From: an uncultured Dorea sp.
GTDB lineage: Bacteria; Bacillota; Clostridia; Lachnospirales; Lachnospiraceae
DNA length: 64,000 nt
Direction: 5' to 3'
Assembly (NCBI GenBank): GCA_900550865.1
Contig: URTM01000009.1
Coordinates: 20,364 to 84,363, forward strand
The translations under genes were made by a program, and so were the position numbers. Below the pieces are notes generated by a model. It was not told the DNA's origin, made no database searches, and was given only the letters and a program-made list of their open reading frames with translations. Positions 9,164 to 18,859 of the stretch are shown here, one piece after another. Each line of letters begins with the position of its first letter. Positions within the stretch are counted from its first letter, which is position 1.

Positions 9164-10669
9164 ATGTTATACGATAATATTAAGAAACTGGTAGAATATG
9201 GAATTCAGACCGGACTGACACCGGAATGTGAGAGGATCTACACAACGAATTTACTGCTGGAATTATTTCACGAAGATTCTTATGAAGATGCAGAGATCGA
9301 CAGTACTTCGATTGAGCTGGAAGAGGTTCTGAAAAATCTGCTTGATGAGGCGGTAAAAAGAGGAATCATCGAGGACAGTATCGGATACCGTGATCTTTTT
9401 GATACAAAGATCATGAACTGTCTGGTTCCAAGACCGGCACAGGTACAACAGACATTTGCAGAAAAGTATAAAGAATCACCGGAAGCTGCGACAGAATATT
9501 TCTACAAATTAAGTCAGGACAGCAATTATATCCGAAGATACCGTGTAAAAAAAGATATGAAATGGAAAGTAGATTCCCCATATGGAGAGATTGACATCAC
9601 GATCAATCTCTCCAAACCGGAGAAAGATCCAAAGGCAATCGCAGCGGCAAGAAATGCAAAGAACACGGCATATCCGAAATGTCAGCTCTGCATGGAAAAC
9701 GAAGGCTACGCAGGACGTCTGGACCATCCGGCAAGGGAGAACCACAGAATTATTCCAATCGAGATTGCAGGCGGCAAGTGGGGATTCCAGTATTCACCAT
9801 ACGTGTACTATAACGAGCACTGTATCGTATTTAATGGACAGCATATTCCGATGAAGATTGATAAAAAAGCATTTGAGAAATTATTTGATTTCGTAAAATT
9901 ATTCCCACACTATTTCCTGGGATCAAATGCGGACCTTCCGATCGTTGGTGGATCCATCTTAAGCCACGACCATTTCCAGGGAGGACATTACACATTTGCG
10001 ATGGCAAAAGCACCGATCGAGATCCCAGTTACGATTTCAGGATATGAGGATGTAGAAGCAGGAATTGTAAAATGGCCGTTATCCGTTATCCGTATCCGTC
10101 ACAACGACGAGAAACGTCTGATCGAACTGGCAGACCATATCCTGAGATGCTGGAGATCCTATACAGATGAAGAAGCATTCATTTATGCCAATACAGACGG
10201 AGAACCACACAATACCATTACACCGATCGCCAGAATGAGAGACGGCATGTTCGAACTTGATCTGACTCTTCGTAATAACATTACAACAGAAGAACATCCG
10301 CTGGGAGTATACCATCCACATGCAGAGTATCATCATATCAAGAAAGAAAATATCGGTCTGATCGAGGTAATGGGACTGGCAGTACTTCCATCCAGATTAA
10401 AAGAAGAATTAGAAATCCTTGCAGACTATCTGGTAAATAAAAAAGATATCAGAAGCAATGAAAAGATTGCAAAACACGCCGACTGGGCAGAAAGATTCCG
10501 TCAGAATTACGAAGACATCACAGAAGAGAATGTGATGGATATTCTGAAAAAAGAAGTCGGAGAAGTCTTCGTGCATGTACTGGAAGATGCAGGCGTTTAT
10601 AAATGCACGGAAGAGGGAAGGGAAGCATTCATGAGATTTATAAAGTCGATTGGTATTCTGATGCATTAA
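9164..10669 (+). CDS. galT: UDP-glucose--hexose-1-phosphate uridylyltransferase, class II
   Basis: A 501-residue GalT of the Firmicute class II type, exchanging UMP between UDP-glucose and galactose-1-phosphate. The long length and the HDHFQGGHY stretch (residues about 270) identify the class; the class I HPH active site is represented here by the SHDHFQGG region. GGAAGGA precedes ATG. Directly downstream of galK in the same orientation. There is no visible terminator between them, so co-transcription is likely. Confidence 0.95.
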   Translation: MLYDNIKKLVEYGIQTGLTPECERIYTTNLLLELFHEDSYEDAEIDSTSIELEEVLKNLLDEAVKRGIIEDSIGYRDLFDTKIMNCLVPRPAQVQQTFAEKYKESPEAATEYFYKLSQDSNYIRRYRVKKDMKWKVDSPYGEIDITINLSKPEKDPKAIAAARNAKNTAYPKCQLCMENEGYAGRLDHPARENHRIIPIEIAGGKWGFQYSPYVYYNEHCIVFNGQHIPMKIDKKAFEKLFDFVKLFPHYFLGSNADLPIVGGSILSHDHFQGGHYTFAMAKAPIEIPVTISGYEDVEAGIVKWPLSVIRIRHNDEKRLIELADHILRCWRSYTDEEAFIYANTDGEPHNTITPIARMRDGMFELDLTLRNNITTEEHPLGVYHPHAEYHHIKKENIGLIEVMGLAVLPSRLKEELEILADYLVNKKDIRSNEKIAKHADWAERFRQNYEDITEENVMDILKKEVGEVFVHVLEDAGVYKCTEEGREAFMRFIKSIGILMH

Positions 10670-10681
10670 ATTCCAAATATA

Positions 10682-10710
10682 TTGTAGAAAAGAACATCAA
10701 ATGGTATAAT
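10682..10710 (+). promoter_or_regulatory. Putative promoter of the AIM24-family gene
   Basis: TTGTAG at 10682-10687 and TATAAT at 10705-10710 with a 17-base spacer, 64 bases before the start codon. It suggests the downstream genes can be expressed separately from galKT. Confidence 0.6.
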
Positions 10711-10774
10711 ATTGTTAATACAATTTCGAAACAAAATTCAAAAATGTATAAATAATATCAGGAGGTATCATTTT

Positions 10775-11458
10775 ATGAGATACGAAATTCAGGGCGAAAC
10801 ATTACCGGTAGTCATCTGTTATCTGGACGGCGGGGAGAAGATGCTCACAGAAGGCGGCGGAATGTCATGGATGTCACCGAATATGAAGATGGAGACAACG
10901 ACAAATGGAGGAATCGGCAAAGCATTCGGAAGAATGTTTTCCGGAGAGCATATGTTCCAGAATATCTATACCGCAGAAGGCGGCAGTGGAATGATCGCAT
11001 TCGCATCCTGCTTCCCGGGATCCATCAAGGCATTTGAGATCGGACCGGGACAGGAGATGGTATTCCAGAAGAGTACATTCCTTGCAAGTGAGGCAGGAGT
11101 AGAATTATCCGTATTCTTTAATAAGAAGTTCAGCTCCGGATTATTCGGCGGAGAAGGATTTATCATGCAGAAAGTATCGGGACATGGAACCGTGTTTGCG
11201 GAATTTGACGGTCATGTTGTCGAATATGAACTGCGTGACGATCAGGAAATCGTAGTTGATACCGGACATCTTGCTGCGATGACAGCTACTTGCAGAATGG
11301 AGATCAAGAGTGTTCCGGGTGTGAAAAATATGTTATTTGGTGGAGAAGGAATCTTCAATACTGTAATCCATGGTCCGGGCAAAGTATGGCTTCAGACAAT
11401 GCCGATCAGTAACGTGGCAGGAGCATTGCGTCCATATATACCGACATCTGGAAAATAG
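10775..11458 (+). CDS. TIGR00266/AIM24-family protein
   Basis: A 227-residue beta-rich protein of the AIM24 family, widespread in bacteria and of unknown biochemical function (the eukaryotic relative is mitochondrial). Typical glycine-rich strands are present: MSWMSPNMKMET, GEHMFQNIYTAEG, FGGEGFIMQKVSGHG, and the closing PGKVWLQTMP. No membrane segment or signal peptide. A strong AGGAGG at 10760-10765 sets the ATG at 10775, discarding 21 upstream in-frame residues. It sits between galT and a GH3 glycosidase with 19 bases to the latter, but nothing ties it to sugar metabolism. Confidence 0.85.
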   Translation: MRYEIQGETLPVVICYLDGGEKMLTEGGGMSWMSPNMKMETTTNGGIGKAFGRMFSGEHMFQNIYTAEGGSGMIAFASCFPGSIKAFEIGPGQEMVFQKSTFLASEAGVELSVFFNKKFSSGLFGGEGFIMQKVSGHGTVFAEFDGHVVEYELRDDQEIVVDTGHLAAMTATCRMEIKSVPGVKNMLFGGEGIFNTVIHGPGKVWLQTMPISNVAGALRPYIPTSGK

Positions 11459-11477
11459 AAAGGATGCAAAGATCACA

Positions 11478-14030
11478 ATGAGAACAAGAAGCATTCATAA
11501 AGCCGCACTTACAGATGCAGTAACACCACTGGAAGAAGCCGGAAAGAAAGTGGCATATCAGGCAGCAGTGGAAGGAATCGTACTTCTGGAAAATGATGGA
11601 GTACTTCCGGTAAAGCCTGGAAAGATTGCACTTTACGGAGCCGGTGCAAAGATGACGGTCAAGGGAGGTACCGGTTCCGGAGAGGTCAATGAACGGCATG
11701 CGGTATCGATTCTGGAAGGAATGGAGCATGCAGGATTCGAGATTACAACCATGGACTGGATTGAAGATTACGATCAGAGTTTTCTGGAGGGAGAACGTGC
11801 GTATGCAGAAGAATTCCGAAAGAAACTGAATCCGAAGAATCTGTCGGATTTTATGAATCTGATGAGCAGTCCGTACCGTTATCCATATGGAAGGGCGATT
11901 CTACAAGAAGATATAGACAGATCTGAGACAGATACCTGCATCTATGTGATCTCCAGACAGGCAGGAGAAGGTGCAGACCGGAAGCTTGAGGAGAATGAAT
12001 ATGGTCTGTCGGAAATAGAACGGGTGAATCTTGCGTTTTGTGCAGAGCAGTACGCACATATGATCGTGGCAATCAATGTGGGCGGACAGTTTGATCTGAA
12101 TTTCCTACATGAGATTCCGGGGATCAACGCGGTGATCTTCATGGGACAGTTAGGAACGATGGGCGGTCAGGCATTTGCAGATGTGGTATGCGGGAAATAT
12201 TCTCCGTCAGGGAAATTGACAGATACATGGGCAAAGCATTACCGGGACTATCCGTCAGCAGATGACTATAGTTATCTGAATGGGAATCTGGATGAAGAAT
12301 ATTACCGGGAAGGCATCTATGTCGGCTACCGGTATTTCGATACATTTCATGTAGCACCGAGGTATCCATTTGGATATGGGCTGTCATATACGACATTTGA
12401 AATACATTTTGCAGATATGAAACTGGAGAAAACAACAGTGACCATCTGTGCATGTGTAAAGAATAAAGGAACCGCATACAGCGGAAAAGAAGTTGTGCAG
12501 ATCTATGTAAGCTGTCCGGATGGCGGACTGGAAAAAGAAGCCCAGAGACTGACAACATTTGCGAAGACGGAAGAATTAGAGCCTGGCAGACAGGAAATGG
12601 TAACATTGCAATTTGACTTGCGTGATCTTACCAGTTACCGGGAACAGGATGCGGCTACCGTTCTGGAACCTGGTGAATACGTCGTGCGGATCGGGAACTC
12701 AAGCAGAAATACCAGAGTATGTGGAATCTTAAAACTGGAAACAGAAATGATTACAGAGAAACATTCACATATCTGTAAAGCACCGGTAAGGGTGACAGAA
12801 CTGGAACGGCAGGAAGAAAAGGAACTTCTTCATGCAACCAGTGACTGCAGACAGAACTGGGGAAGAACCTGTGAAGTGATCATTGACGATGTGGAAAAGA
12901 TCCAGAGCCTTCGTATCGAGCCGGGGATTATCCCGGAAGCGGATTATGAGTATGGACCGGTGGAGATCTATTCATCAGAAGAGATGGACAGGATCATGGA
13001 TTCGCTGACACTCAGGGATATGGCGGAACTGGTTGTAGGCGGCGGAATGTCCGGTCAGAGATTCTTTGAAGCGCCGGGAGCAGCCGGTGTGACAACTGGA
13101 AATCTGCTGGCAAAAGGGATCCCGAATGTTGTGATGGCAGATGGACCTGCAGGACTCCGGCTTCATAAAGTATCATCTGTATCGATCACCGGTAAGGTAA
13201 AAGGCGTGGAGCCGAACATTTCCTTTATGAAGTATCTGCCGGAAGCGGTAAAGAAAGTGATGCTTGGCAATCCAGACAGCAGGAATCTGCTGTATCAGTA
13301 TACAACGGCATTTCCGGTAGGAATCTCACTTGCATCGAGCTGGAATCTTAAGCTTGCCGGAGAAGTCGGGAATGCAGTCGGAAAAGAGATGGAAGCTTAT
13401 GGTGTTACCTACTGGCTTGCACCCGGAATGAATATTCATCGTAATCCGTTATGTGGACGGAATTTTGAATATTTTTCCGAAGATCCACTGCTCACGGGAA
13501 AGTTCGCAGCTGCAATCACAAATGGAGTGCAGCAAAACCGGGGCTGTTATGTTACATTAAAGCATTTCTGCTGTAATAATCAGGAAGATAACCGTAACAA
13601 GACGAATGTCAATATAAATGAAAGGGCACTCAGGGAAATCTATCTGAAGGGCTTTGAAATTGCGGTCAAAGAATCGCATCCGGGAGCTCTGATGAGCAGC
13701 TACAATAAGGTAAATGGCAAATATGTCAACAACAGCTACCGTCTGCTGACGCAGGTGCTGCGGAATGAATGGGGCTTTGACGGCTTTGTTATGACCGACT
13801 GGTTCGCAACTGGAAGAAAATACGGCGATCCGGCACATGCCATTGCCTCAGGAAATGATCTGATCATGCCGGGAAGTTCCGGTACGGTAGATGAGATTGT
13901 AAAGGCGGTATCCAGGGGCATCATTCTGGAAGAAGATGTAAAAAGAAGCGCGGCAAATGTGCTGAAAGGAATTATCAGCAGCCGCATATACCAAGGATAC
14001 TTAAGGAAGCAGAGAGAAAACGGAATCTAA
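11478..14030 (+). CDS. Glycoside hydrolase family 3 beta-glucosidase-like, reversed domain order
   Basis: An 850-residue GH3 enzyme with the domains swapped relative to most of the family. The alpha/beta-sandwich comes first (VLLENDGVLPV, GTGSGEVN, FGYGLSYTTFEI), then a fibronectin-III-like domain (about residues 310-420), and the catalytic TIM barrel last (about 510-850), with KHFCCNNQEDNR, MSSYNKVNG and the nucleophile Asp774 in VMTDWF. This order is known in some rumen/gut Clostridia such as Ruminococcus and Butyrivibrio. No signal peptide, so it probably acts in the cytoplasm on imported oligosaccharides. ATG at 11478 is preferred over upstream in-frame codons that overlap the AIM24 gene, although the AAAGGA site is 13 bases away. 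Confidence 0.9.
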   Translation: MRTRSIHKAALTDAVTPLEEAGKKVAYQAAVEGIVLLENDGVLPVKPGKIALYGAGAKMTVKGGTGSGEVNERHAVSILEGMEHAGFEITTMDWIEDYDQSFLEGERAYAEEFRKKLNPKNLSDFMNLMSSPYRYPYGRAILQEDIDRSETDTCIYVISRQAGEGADRKLEENEYGLSEIERVNLAFCAEQYAHMIVAINVGGQFDLNFLHEIPGINAVIFMGQLGTMGGQAFADVVCGKYSPSGKLTDTWAKHYRDYPSADDYSYLNGNLDEEYYREGIYVGYRYFDTFHVAPRYPFGYGLSYTTFEIHFADMKLEKTTVTICACVKNKGTAYSGKEVVQIYVSCPDGGLEKEAQRLTTFAKTEELEPGRQEMVTLQFDLRDLTSYREQDAATVLEPGEYVVRIGNSSRNTRVCGILKLETEMITEKHSHICKAPVRVTELERQEEKELLHATSDCRQNWGRTCEVIIDDVEKIQSLRIEPGIIPEADYEYGPVEIYSSEEMDRIMDSLTLRDMAELVVGGGMSGQRFFEAPGAAGVTTGNLLAKGIPNVVMADGPAGLRLHKVSSVSITGKVKGVEPNISFMKYLPEAVKKVMLGNPDSRNLLYQYTTAFPVGISLASSWNLKLAGEVGNAVGKEMEAYGVTYWLAPGMNIHRNPLCGRNFEYFSEDPLLTGKFAAAITNGVQQNRGCYVTLKHFCCNNQEDNRNKTNVNINERALREIYLKGFEIAVKESHPGALMSSYNKVNGKYVNNSYRLLTQVLRNEWGFDGFVMTDWFATGRKYGDPAHAIASGNDLIMPGSSGTVDEIVKAVSRGIILEEDVKRSAANVLKGIISSRIYQGYLRKQRENGI

Positions 14031-14154
14031 GTGACTGCAGAAAAAATGATATATATAAGATATTTCTACATTTAAAACAATAATAAAATTACCGGATATT
14101 GTACGAAAACACTGGTAAGCGTGTTGAATAAAAATATCAAGGTAATGTAATAAC

Positions 14155-14242
14155 AAAAAACAGAATCAGTATCTTCTTACAAAAGCTGACTTCGAACGTA
14201 GTGAGTGGAGTCGCCTGGGAAGATAGTGGTTCTGTTTTTTTT
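14155..14242 (+). terminator. Long terminator hairpin with CGAACG loop
   Basis: Within the 346-base gap after the GH3 gene, ACAGAATCAGTATCTTC pairs imperfectly with GAAGATAGTGGTTCTGT and ends in eight T. The interior holds a second small stem (GACT/AGTC) around CGAACGTAGTGAGT (14193-14206). The rest of the gap is AT-rich with no gene. Two other hairpins in the window share the CGAACG apical sequence. Confidence 0.8.
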
Positions 14243-14376
14243 GTCCGGGAAGCCATTTGGATATTATTGTTCAGCATATGAACTTTAATTCACGAAATAA
14301 ACATATTTTTTCCACATACTTTTCAAACATCCCCCTTATATTGTTAACAGATTGAGTTTAACAGGAGGAAGGAAAT

Positions 14377-15336
14377 TTGATAGAAGTAAAGAATCTTACC
14401 AAACGCTATGGTAACCACCTGGCGGTAGATCATCTGAATTTCACCGTAGAATCCGGTAAAATCTATGGATTCTTAGGACCAAACGGTGCAGGAAAATCTA
14501 CGACCATGAACATCATGACCGGTTACCTGGGAGCTACAGAGGGACAGGTGCTGATCGACGGACACGATATCTTAAAAGAGCCGGAGGAAGCCAAGAAAAA
14601 TATTGGCTATCTGCCGGAGATCCCGCCGTTATATATGGAGATGACAGTGCGGGAATATCTGGAATTTGCCGCTGAATTAAAAGGAATTAAGAAAGACAAA
14701 AGAGAACCGCAGATAGAAGAAGTGATAAGACTTGCTAAACTGAGAGACGTGGAGAACAGACTGATCCAGAATCTGTCAAAAGGTTATAAGCAGAGAGTCG
14801 GTCTCGCACAGGCAGTTCTGGGATTCCCGGAGATCATCATCCTAGATGAGCCGACGGTAGGACTTGATCCGAAACAGATCATCGAGATCCGTGAACTGAT
14901 CCGGAAGCTGGCGAAAAAGCACATGGTAATCTTAAGTTCTCATATTCTTGCAGAAGTAAGAGAAGTCTGCGATTATATCATGATCATATCCGGCGGAAAA
15001 CTGGTTGCCAGTGACACAACGGAGAACCTGGAAAATATGATGAGTGGAAAAGGACAGATTGAGGTGGAAGCAAAGGCTTCTAGGGACGAGATGGATCATA
15101 TTATCCGCCGGACAGGAAAGATCAAAGAAGTAAAATACCGCACCAGTGCGAGCGGCATTACAACTGCGCAGATTATAGCAAAAGGCGGGGAAGATATCAG
15201 AGAAGAGTTATTCCTTGCATTTTCCCATGCAGATGTACCTCTGCTTACCCTGAATCAGAGTAAGACAACACTGGAAGAGATATTCCTGGAGCTGACACAA
15301 GGGTCAGGTAATAGAATGATAAAGGAGGAGAAGTAA
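14377..15336 (+). CDS. ABC transporter ATP-binding protein, Gld-type export system
   Basis: A 319-residue ABC ATPase. Walker A GPNGAGKST near residue 35-43, signature LSKGYKQRVGLAQA, Walker B IIILDEPTVGLDP and the switch His in LSSHIL are all present; a C-terminal extension of about 90 residues follows. Start is TTG at 14377 with AGGAGG at 14363-14368, spacing 8. It heads a four-gene unit with an ABC-2 permease (1-base gap), a GldG-like protein and a DUF4340 protein, the arrangement named after the GldA-GldFG gliding-motility ABC complex but common in non-gliding Firmicutes. The exported substrate is unknown. Confidence 0.93.
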   Translation: MIEVKNLTKRYGNHLAVDHLNFTVESGKIYGFLGPNGAGKSTTMNIMTGYLGATEGQVLIDGHDILKEPEEAKKNIGYLPEIPPLYMEMTVREYLEFAAELKGIKKDKREPQIEEVIRLAKLRDVENRLIQNLSKGYKQRVGLAQAVLGFPEIIILDEPTVGLDPKQIIEIRELIRKLAKKHMVILSSHILAEVREVCDYIMIISGGKLVASDTTENLENMMSGKGQIEVEAKASRDEMDHIIRRTGKIKEVKYRTSASGITTAQIIAKGGEDIREELFLAFSHADVPLLTLNQSKTTLEEIFLELTQGSGNRMIKEEK

Positions 15337-15337
15337 G

Positions 15338-16204
15338 ATGAGAGCCATCTATAAAAGAGAGTTAAGATCCTATTTTCATTCTATGATAGGATATGTATTT
15401 ATTGCATTCCTGGTAGCTTATACGGGAATCTATTTCCTGGCGTATAACTTAAATTATGGTTATCCGTATTTTTCTTATGTATTGTCAGGGATCATGTTCG
15501 TATATCTGGTAGCAATACCGATTCTGACGATGCGCTGTTTTGCAGAAGATAAGAAGAATAAGACAGACCAGATGTTACTGACCGCACCGGTCAGCCTGTT
15601 CAAGATCGTGCTCGGAAAATATCTTGCAATGGTAACGATCATGGCAGTGCCATGTGTGATCTATCTGATCTTTCCGTTGATCATTAAGGCACAGGGAACG
15701 GCATACATTAAGGTAGACTATCTGGCAATCCTGGTATTTTTCTTACTTGGATGCGTATACATTTCCATTGGAATGTTCGTTTCTTCATTAACGGAAAGCG
15801 TGATCATTGCAGCAATCGGGGCGTTCGGTATTCTGCTTCTGACGTATCTGTGGAGCGGAATCCTGAATTTCATTCCTTCGGCAGCATGGGCAAATGCAGT
15901 TGCAGTTGCAGTGCTTCTGACGTTGATCGTACTTGCAGTCTGGAATATGACGAAAAATATTGTGATTAGTGGTGTACTGGAACTGATTGTGCTTGCCGGG
16001 ACACTTATTACTTACCTTGTAAAGAAAACAGTGTTTGAAAGCCTGCTTTCTACCGTTCTTGGCAAACTGGAACTGACCGAAGTATTTTCCAATATTGCCG
16101 ATAACCATCTTCTGGATGTGAGCGGGATTATATTGTACCTGTCACTGATCGTCTTATTCTTCTTCTTGACGATGCAGATGATTCAGAAGAGACGTTGGAG
16201 TTAG
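15338..16204 (+). CDS. ABC-2 family permease, GldF-like
   Basis: A 288-residue membrane protein with six to seven hydrophobic segments, N-terminal KRELRSYFHSMIGYVFIA and the conserved MRCFAEDKKNKTDQMLLTAPVS loop typical of GldF-type ABC-2 permeases. RBS AGGAGG lies inside the end of the ATPase gene. Expected partner of the ATPase upstream and the GldG-like protein downstream. Confidence 0.9.
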   Translation: MRAIYKRELRSYFHSMIGYVFIAFLVAYTGIYFLAYNLNYGYPYFSYVLSGIMFVYLVAIPILTMRCFAEDKKNKTDQMLLTAPVSLFKIVLGKYLAMVTIMAVPCVIYLIFPLIIKAQGTAYIKVDYLAILVFFLLGCVYISIGMFVSSLTESVIIAAIGAFGILLLTYLWSGILNFIPSAAWANAVAVAVLLTLIVLAVWNMTKNIVISGVLELIVLAGTLITYLVKKTVFESLLSTVLGKLELTEVFSNIADNHLLDVSGIILYLSLIVLFFFLTMQMIQKRRWS

Positions 16205-16214
16205 GAGGAGCATA

Positions 16215-17648
16215 ATGTTAGAAAAAATCAAGAAGTCATTCCGGAGTGCGTCATCGAAGAACGGAAGTTACAGTGTGGGAATGATCGCCCTTGTAATCTG
16301 CATGGTGATCGTTGTCAATCTGATCGCAGGGCAGCTTCCGGAGAATGTAAAGAGTATAGATATCAGTGACAATAATATTTACGGAATATCGAAGACCAGC
16401 AAAAAGGTATTGAATAAGCTGGATAAAAAGGTAACATTTAAGATCTATGCGGAGAAAGATTCTACGGATACAAGGATCAAATCTTTCATAAAGAAATATA
16501 CGGCACTTTCCGATAACATTACGGTCAAATGGATCGATCCGGTTCTTCATCCGGCAGCACTTACAAAAGCAGGAGTCGATAAAGATACGATTGTAATCTC
16601 ATGTAAAGATACCGGAAAAACGAAAACAGTGTCTTTTGACGATATTTTAGTTTCGGATTCGTATTCTTATTATACAACCGGAAGCAGTTCGGCATCTGAA
16701 TTCGATGGAGAAGGCCAGTTCACAAGTGCAATCAATTCGGTTACAAGTGGACAGACAGAGAAAGTATATTATACAACCGGACATGGGGAAGCAACATTTT
16801 CAGATTCTGTGAATAAATTGTTCAGCAAGAATAACCTGACGACAGAGGAAGTGAATCTGATGATGACAGGAGAGATTCCGGATGACTGTGATCTGTTATT
16901 CCTGGATGCTCCGTCAAAAGACATTTCCGATGATGAGAAGACATTGCTTCTGAATTATCTGAAAGAGGGCGGAAAGATATTTATCATCCTTGGGGATTCT
17001 GAGAATGAGACACCGAATCTGGATGAAGTCCTGAAAGAATATGGTATGCAGAAAGCGGACGGTTATATCGCAGATATGCAGAGAAGTTATCAAGGTAACT
17101 ACTATTACATTTTCCCTGAGATTACAGCAACAGACGGTCTTGTGAAGAATCTGGAATCTGAGATGGTGCTGCTGATCAATGCACATGGGCTTACGACAAC
17201 CGATCCGGCAAGAGATACGATCACAACGACTGCATTCATGCAGACATCGGACAATTCGTACGCGGTTACAGAGGATAAGCAGGAAGAAGGAACGTATACA
17301 CTGGGTGCAGTTGCAACAGAGCAGATAACATCCGACAGCAATTCATCCGACAACAGTTCATCTGATGAGACAAAGACCAGCCGTCTGACAGTTATTTCTT
17401 CAGAAAGTATGATTGATTCACAGATTACAGATACTTATACGACACTGGAGAACCTGGATCTGTTCATGAATGCGGTGACAGCGAACTTTGACAATACGAA
17501 GAATGTAGCGATCAAAGCCAAGAGTCTGGAAGTAAGCAATAATACAATGCAGCATGCCGGAATCATCAGTATCCTGACGATATTCGGAATCCCGCTTGTG
17601 ATCCTGATCTATGGATTCATGCGCTGGTGGAAGAGAAGAAAAGCGTAA
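16215..17648 (+). CDS. GldG-family ABC transporter accessory protein
   Basis: A 477-residue protein with one N-terminal membrane helix (about residues 20-40), a large extracytoplasmic region, and a C-terminal helix (about 445-468) ending in KRRKA. The region after the first helix (NIYGISKTSKKVLNKLDKKVTFKIYAE) and VYYTTGHGE match the GldG/ABC-type auxiliary family PF09822. A Ser/Asp-rich stretch near residues 375-390 is low complexity. RBS AGGAGG; gaps of 10 and 12 bases to its neighbours indicate an operon. Confidence 0.88.
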   Translation: MLEKIKKSFRSASSKNGSYSVGMIALVICMVIVVNLIAGQLPENVKSIDISDNNIYGISKTSKKVLNKLDKKVTFKIYAEKDSTDTRIKSFIKKYTALSDNITVKWIDPVLHPAALTKAGVDKDTIVISCKDTGKTKTVSFDDILVSDSYSYYTTGSSSASEFDGEGQFTSAINSVTSGQTEKVYYTTGHGEATFSDSVNKLFSKNNLTTEEVNLMMTGEIPDDCDLLFLDAPSKDISDDEKTLLLNYLKEGGKIFIILGDSENETPNLDEVLKEYGMQKADGYIADMQRSYQGNYYYIFPEITATDGLVKNLESEMVLLINAHGLTTTDPARDTITTTAFMQTSDNSYAVTEDKQEEGTYTLGAVATEQITSDSNSSDNSSSDETKTSRLTVISSESMIDSQITDTYTTLENLDLFMNAVTANFDNTKNVAIKAKSLEVSNNTMQHAGIISILTIFGIPLVILIYGFMRWWKRRKA

Positions 17649-17660
17649 GGGGGAACTTTG

Positions 17661-18593
17661 ATGAAACAGAAAAAGACGATGCTGATCATGGTGGCGGTAC
17701 TTGCAGTACTGTGTGCGCTGTACGGAGGCTTAAAAGCCTGGAACAGTCACAGTGACAAGCAGAAAAAAGCCAAAGAAGACAAAGAGAAGATCAGTCTGGT
17801 AGATGCAAAAAGTCTGAAAACATTTGCCTACGAAAGCGGCGGAAGCAAGATGAGCTTTACCAAAGAGGATGGCGAATGGATCTACGATGAGGATGACGGA
17901 GTCCGCCTGAATCAGAGTACGATCAAGAGCACGGCAAAAGAGATCACCGGACTGACAGCGGTCCGTAAGCTGAGTGATCCGGATGAGAAAGCAGATTATG
18001 GTCTGGACAGTCCGGATTATACTATTACCTATACAGCAAAAGATGGAACCGAAGGAACGATTGAGATCGGTGATGCGGCAGGGGATAATTATTATGCAAT
18101 GATCCAGAATTCTGACGCGGTGTACACGATTTCAAGTACACTGGTATCAAATCTGGTATTTGATCTGTCATCTATTACCGAAAATGATACACTGCCATCT
18201 ATCAGCAGCGGGAACCTGAAGAAAGTTGAGGTCACACAAAACGGAGAGACCACAACTTATAAGAAAAAGAAACAACGTGCCGAACTTGCAGGTGGATGGG
18301 GAACCATTTCACTTACCCAGTGTGCAGACTATAATGTCAAAGATCTGGCAAAATATGGTCTGGATGAGGCAAACCGGATCACGGTAACGGCAACTTATAA
18401 AGACAGTACTTCAGGAGATAAGAAGACATGTACGGTGTATGTTGGAAATGAAAATGGTGATAACCGGTATGTACAGCTTAAAGATTCCAATATGGTATAT
18501 GAGGTTGGAAGTTCGATTGTAGAGAATATGATGTCGGTAGATAACAGTGACAGCAGTTCTGATACGGAAAGTACGGCTGATAATGCAGAATAG
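17661..18593 (+). CDS. DUF4340 domain-containing protein
   Basis: A 310-residue protein with an N-terminal membrane anchor (about residues 8-25), a Lys-rich linker and an extracellular region with repeated DUF4340-like segments (GEWIYDEDD, YGLDSPDYTITYTAKDGTEGTIEIGD, then YGLDEANRITVTATY...CTVYVGNENGD). The two YGLD repeats about 150 residues apart suggest an internal duplication. DUF4340 proteins regularly follow GldG-like genes, as here. ATG at 17661 is chosen over TTG at 17658 for better spacing to AGGGGG. The tail is Ser/Asp-rich. Confidence 0.85.
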   Translation: MKQKKTMLIMVAVLAVLCALYGGLKAWNSHSDKQKKAKEDKEKISLVDAKSLKTFAYESGGSKMSFTKEDGEWIYDEDDGVRLNQSTIKSTAKEITGLTAVRKLSDPDEKADYGLDSPDYTITYTAKDGTEGTIEIGDAAGDNYYAMIQNSDAVYTISSTLVSNLVFDLSSITENDTLPSISSGNLKKVEVTQNGETTTYKKKKQRAELAGGWGTISLTQCADYNVKDLAKYGLDEANRITVTATYKDSTSGDKKTCTVYVGNENGDNRYVQLKDSNMVYEVGSSIVENMMSVDNSDSSSDTESTADNAE

Positions 18594-18665
18594 GATAAAA
18601 TAGAATATGCAGAACGGGAAAGCAATACAGCTTTATAAAACATATCAATAAAAAAATCTGGAATT

Positions 18666-18722
18666 TCAGAAAAAGGCGGAAAAGCACAGGAAAATGTGCG
18701 TTCCGTCTTTTTCTGATTTTTG
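18666..18722 (+). terminator. Terminator of the Gld-type ABC operon
   Basis: TCAGAAAAAGGCGGAA pairs with TTCCGTCTTTTTCTGA (one G-U pair), with an inner GCACA/TGTGC stem, followed by TTTTT. Confidence 0.9.
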
Positions 18723-18765
18723 AGAAAAATGACGAAAAGTTTTCATATAATTTACAATACATTTA

Positions 18766-18794
18766 TTGCCTGAAAGTATAAAAAATGGTATATT
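18766..18794 (+). promoter_or_regulatory. Promoter of phosphoglucomutase
   Basis: TTGCCT at 18766-18771 and TATATT at 18789-18794, 17-base spacer, with TG one base before the -10; about 65 bases before the start codon. Confidence 0.6.
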
Positions 18795-18859
18795 ATTAAT
18801 AGGTTTATTGTGAAAATATACAAAAAACCCGGAAAAGAAATAGGTAGGAGTGATAAAAA

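Noticed and set aside
11406..12606. Several antisense open frames opposite the GH3 gene
   Set aside because: They lack RBS and family features and mirror the codon pattern of the real gene on the other strand.
16215..18593. Gliding motility genes proper
   Set aside because: Only the GldA/F/G-like ABC part is present, and such ABC systems occur widely in non-gliding Firmicutes.
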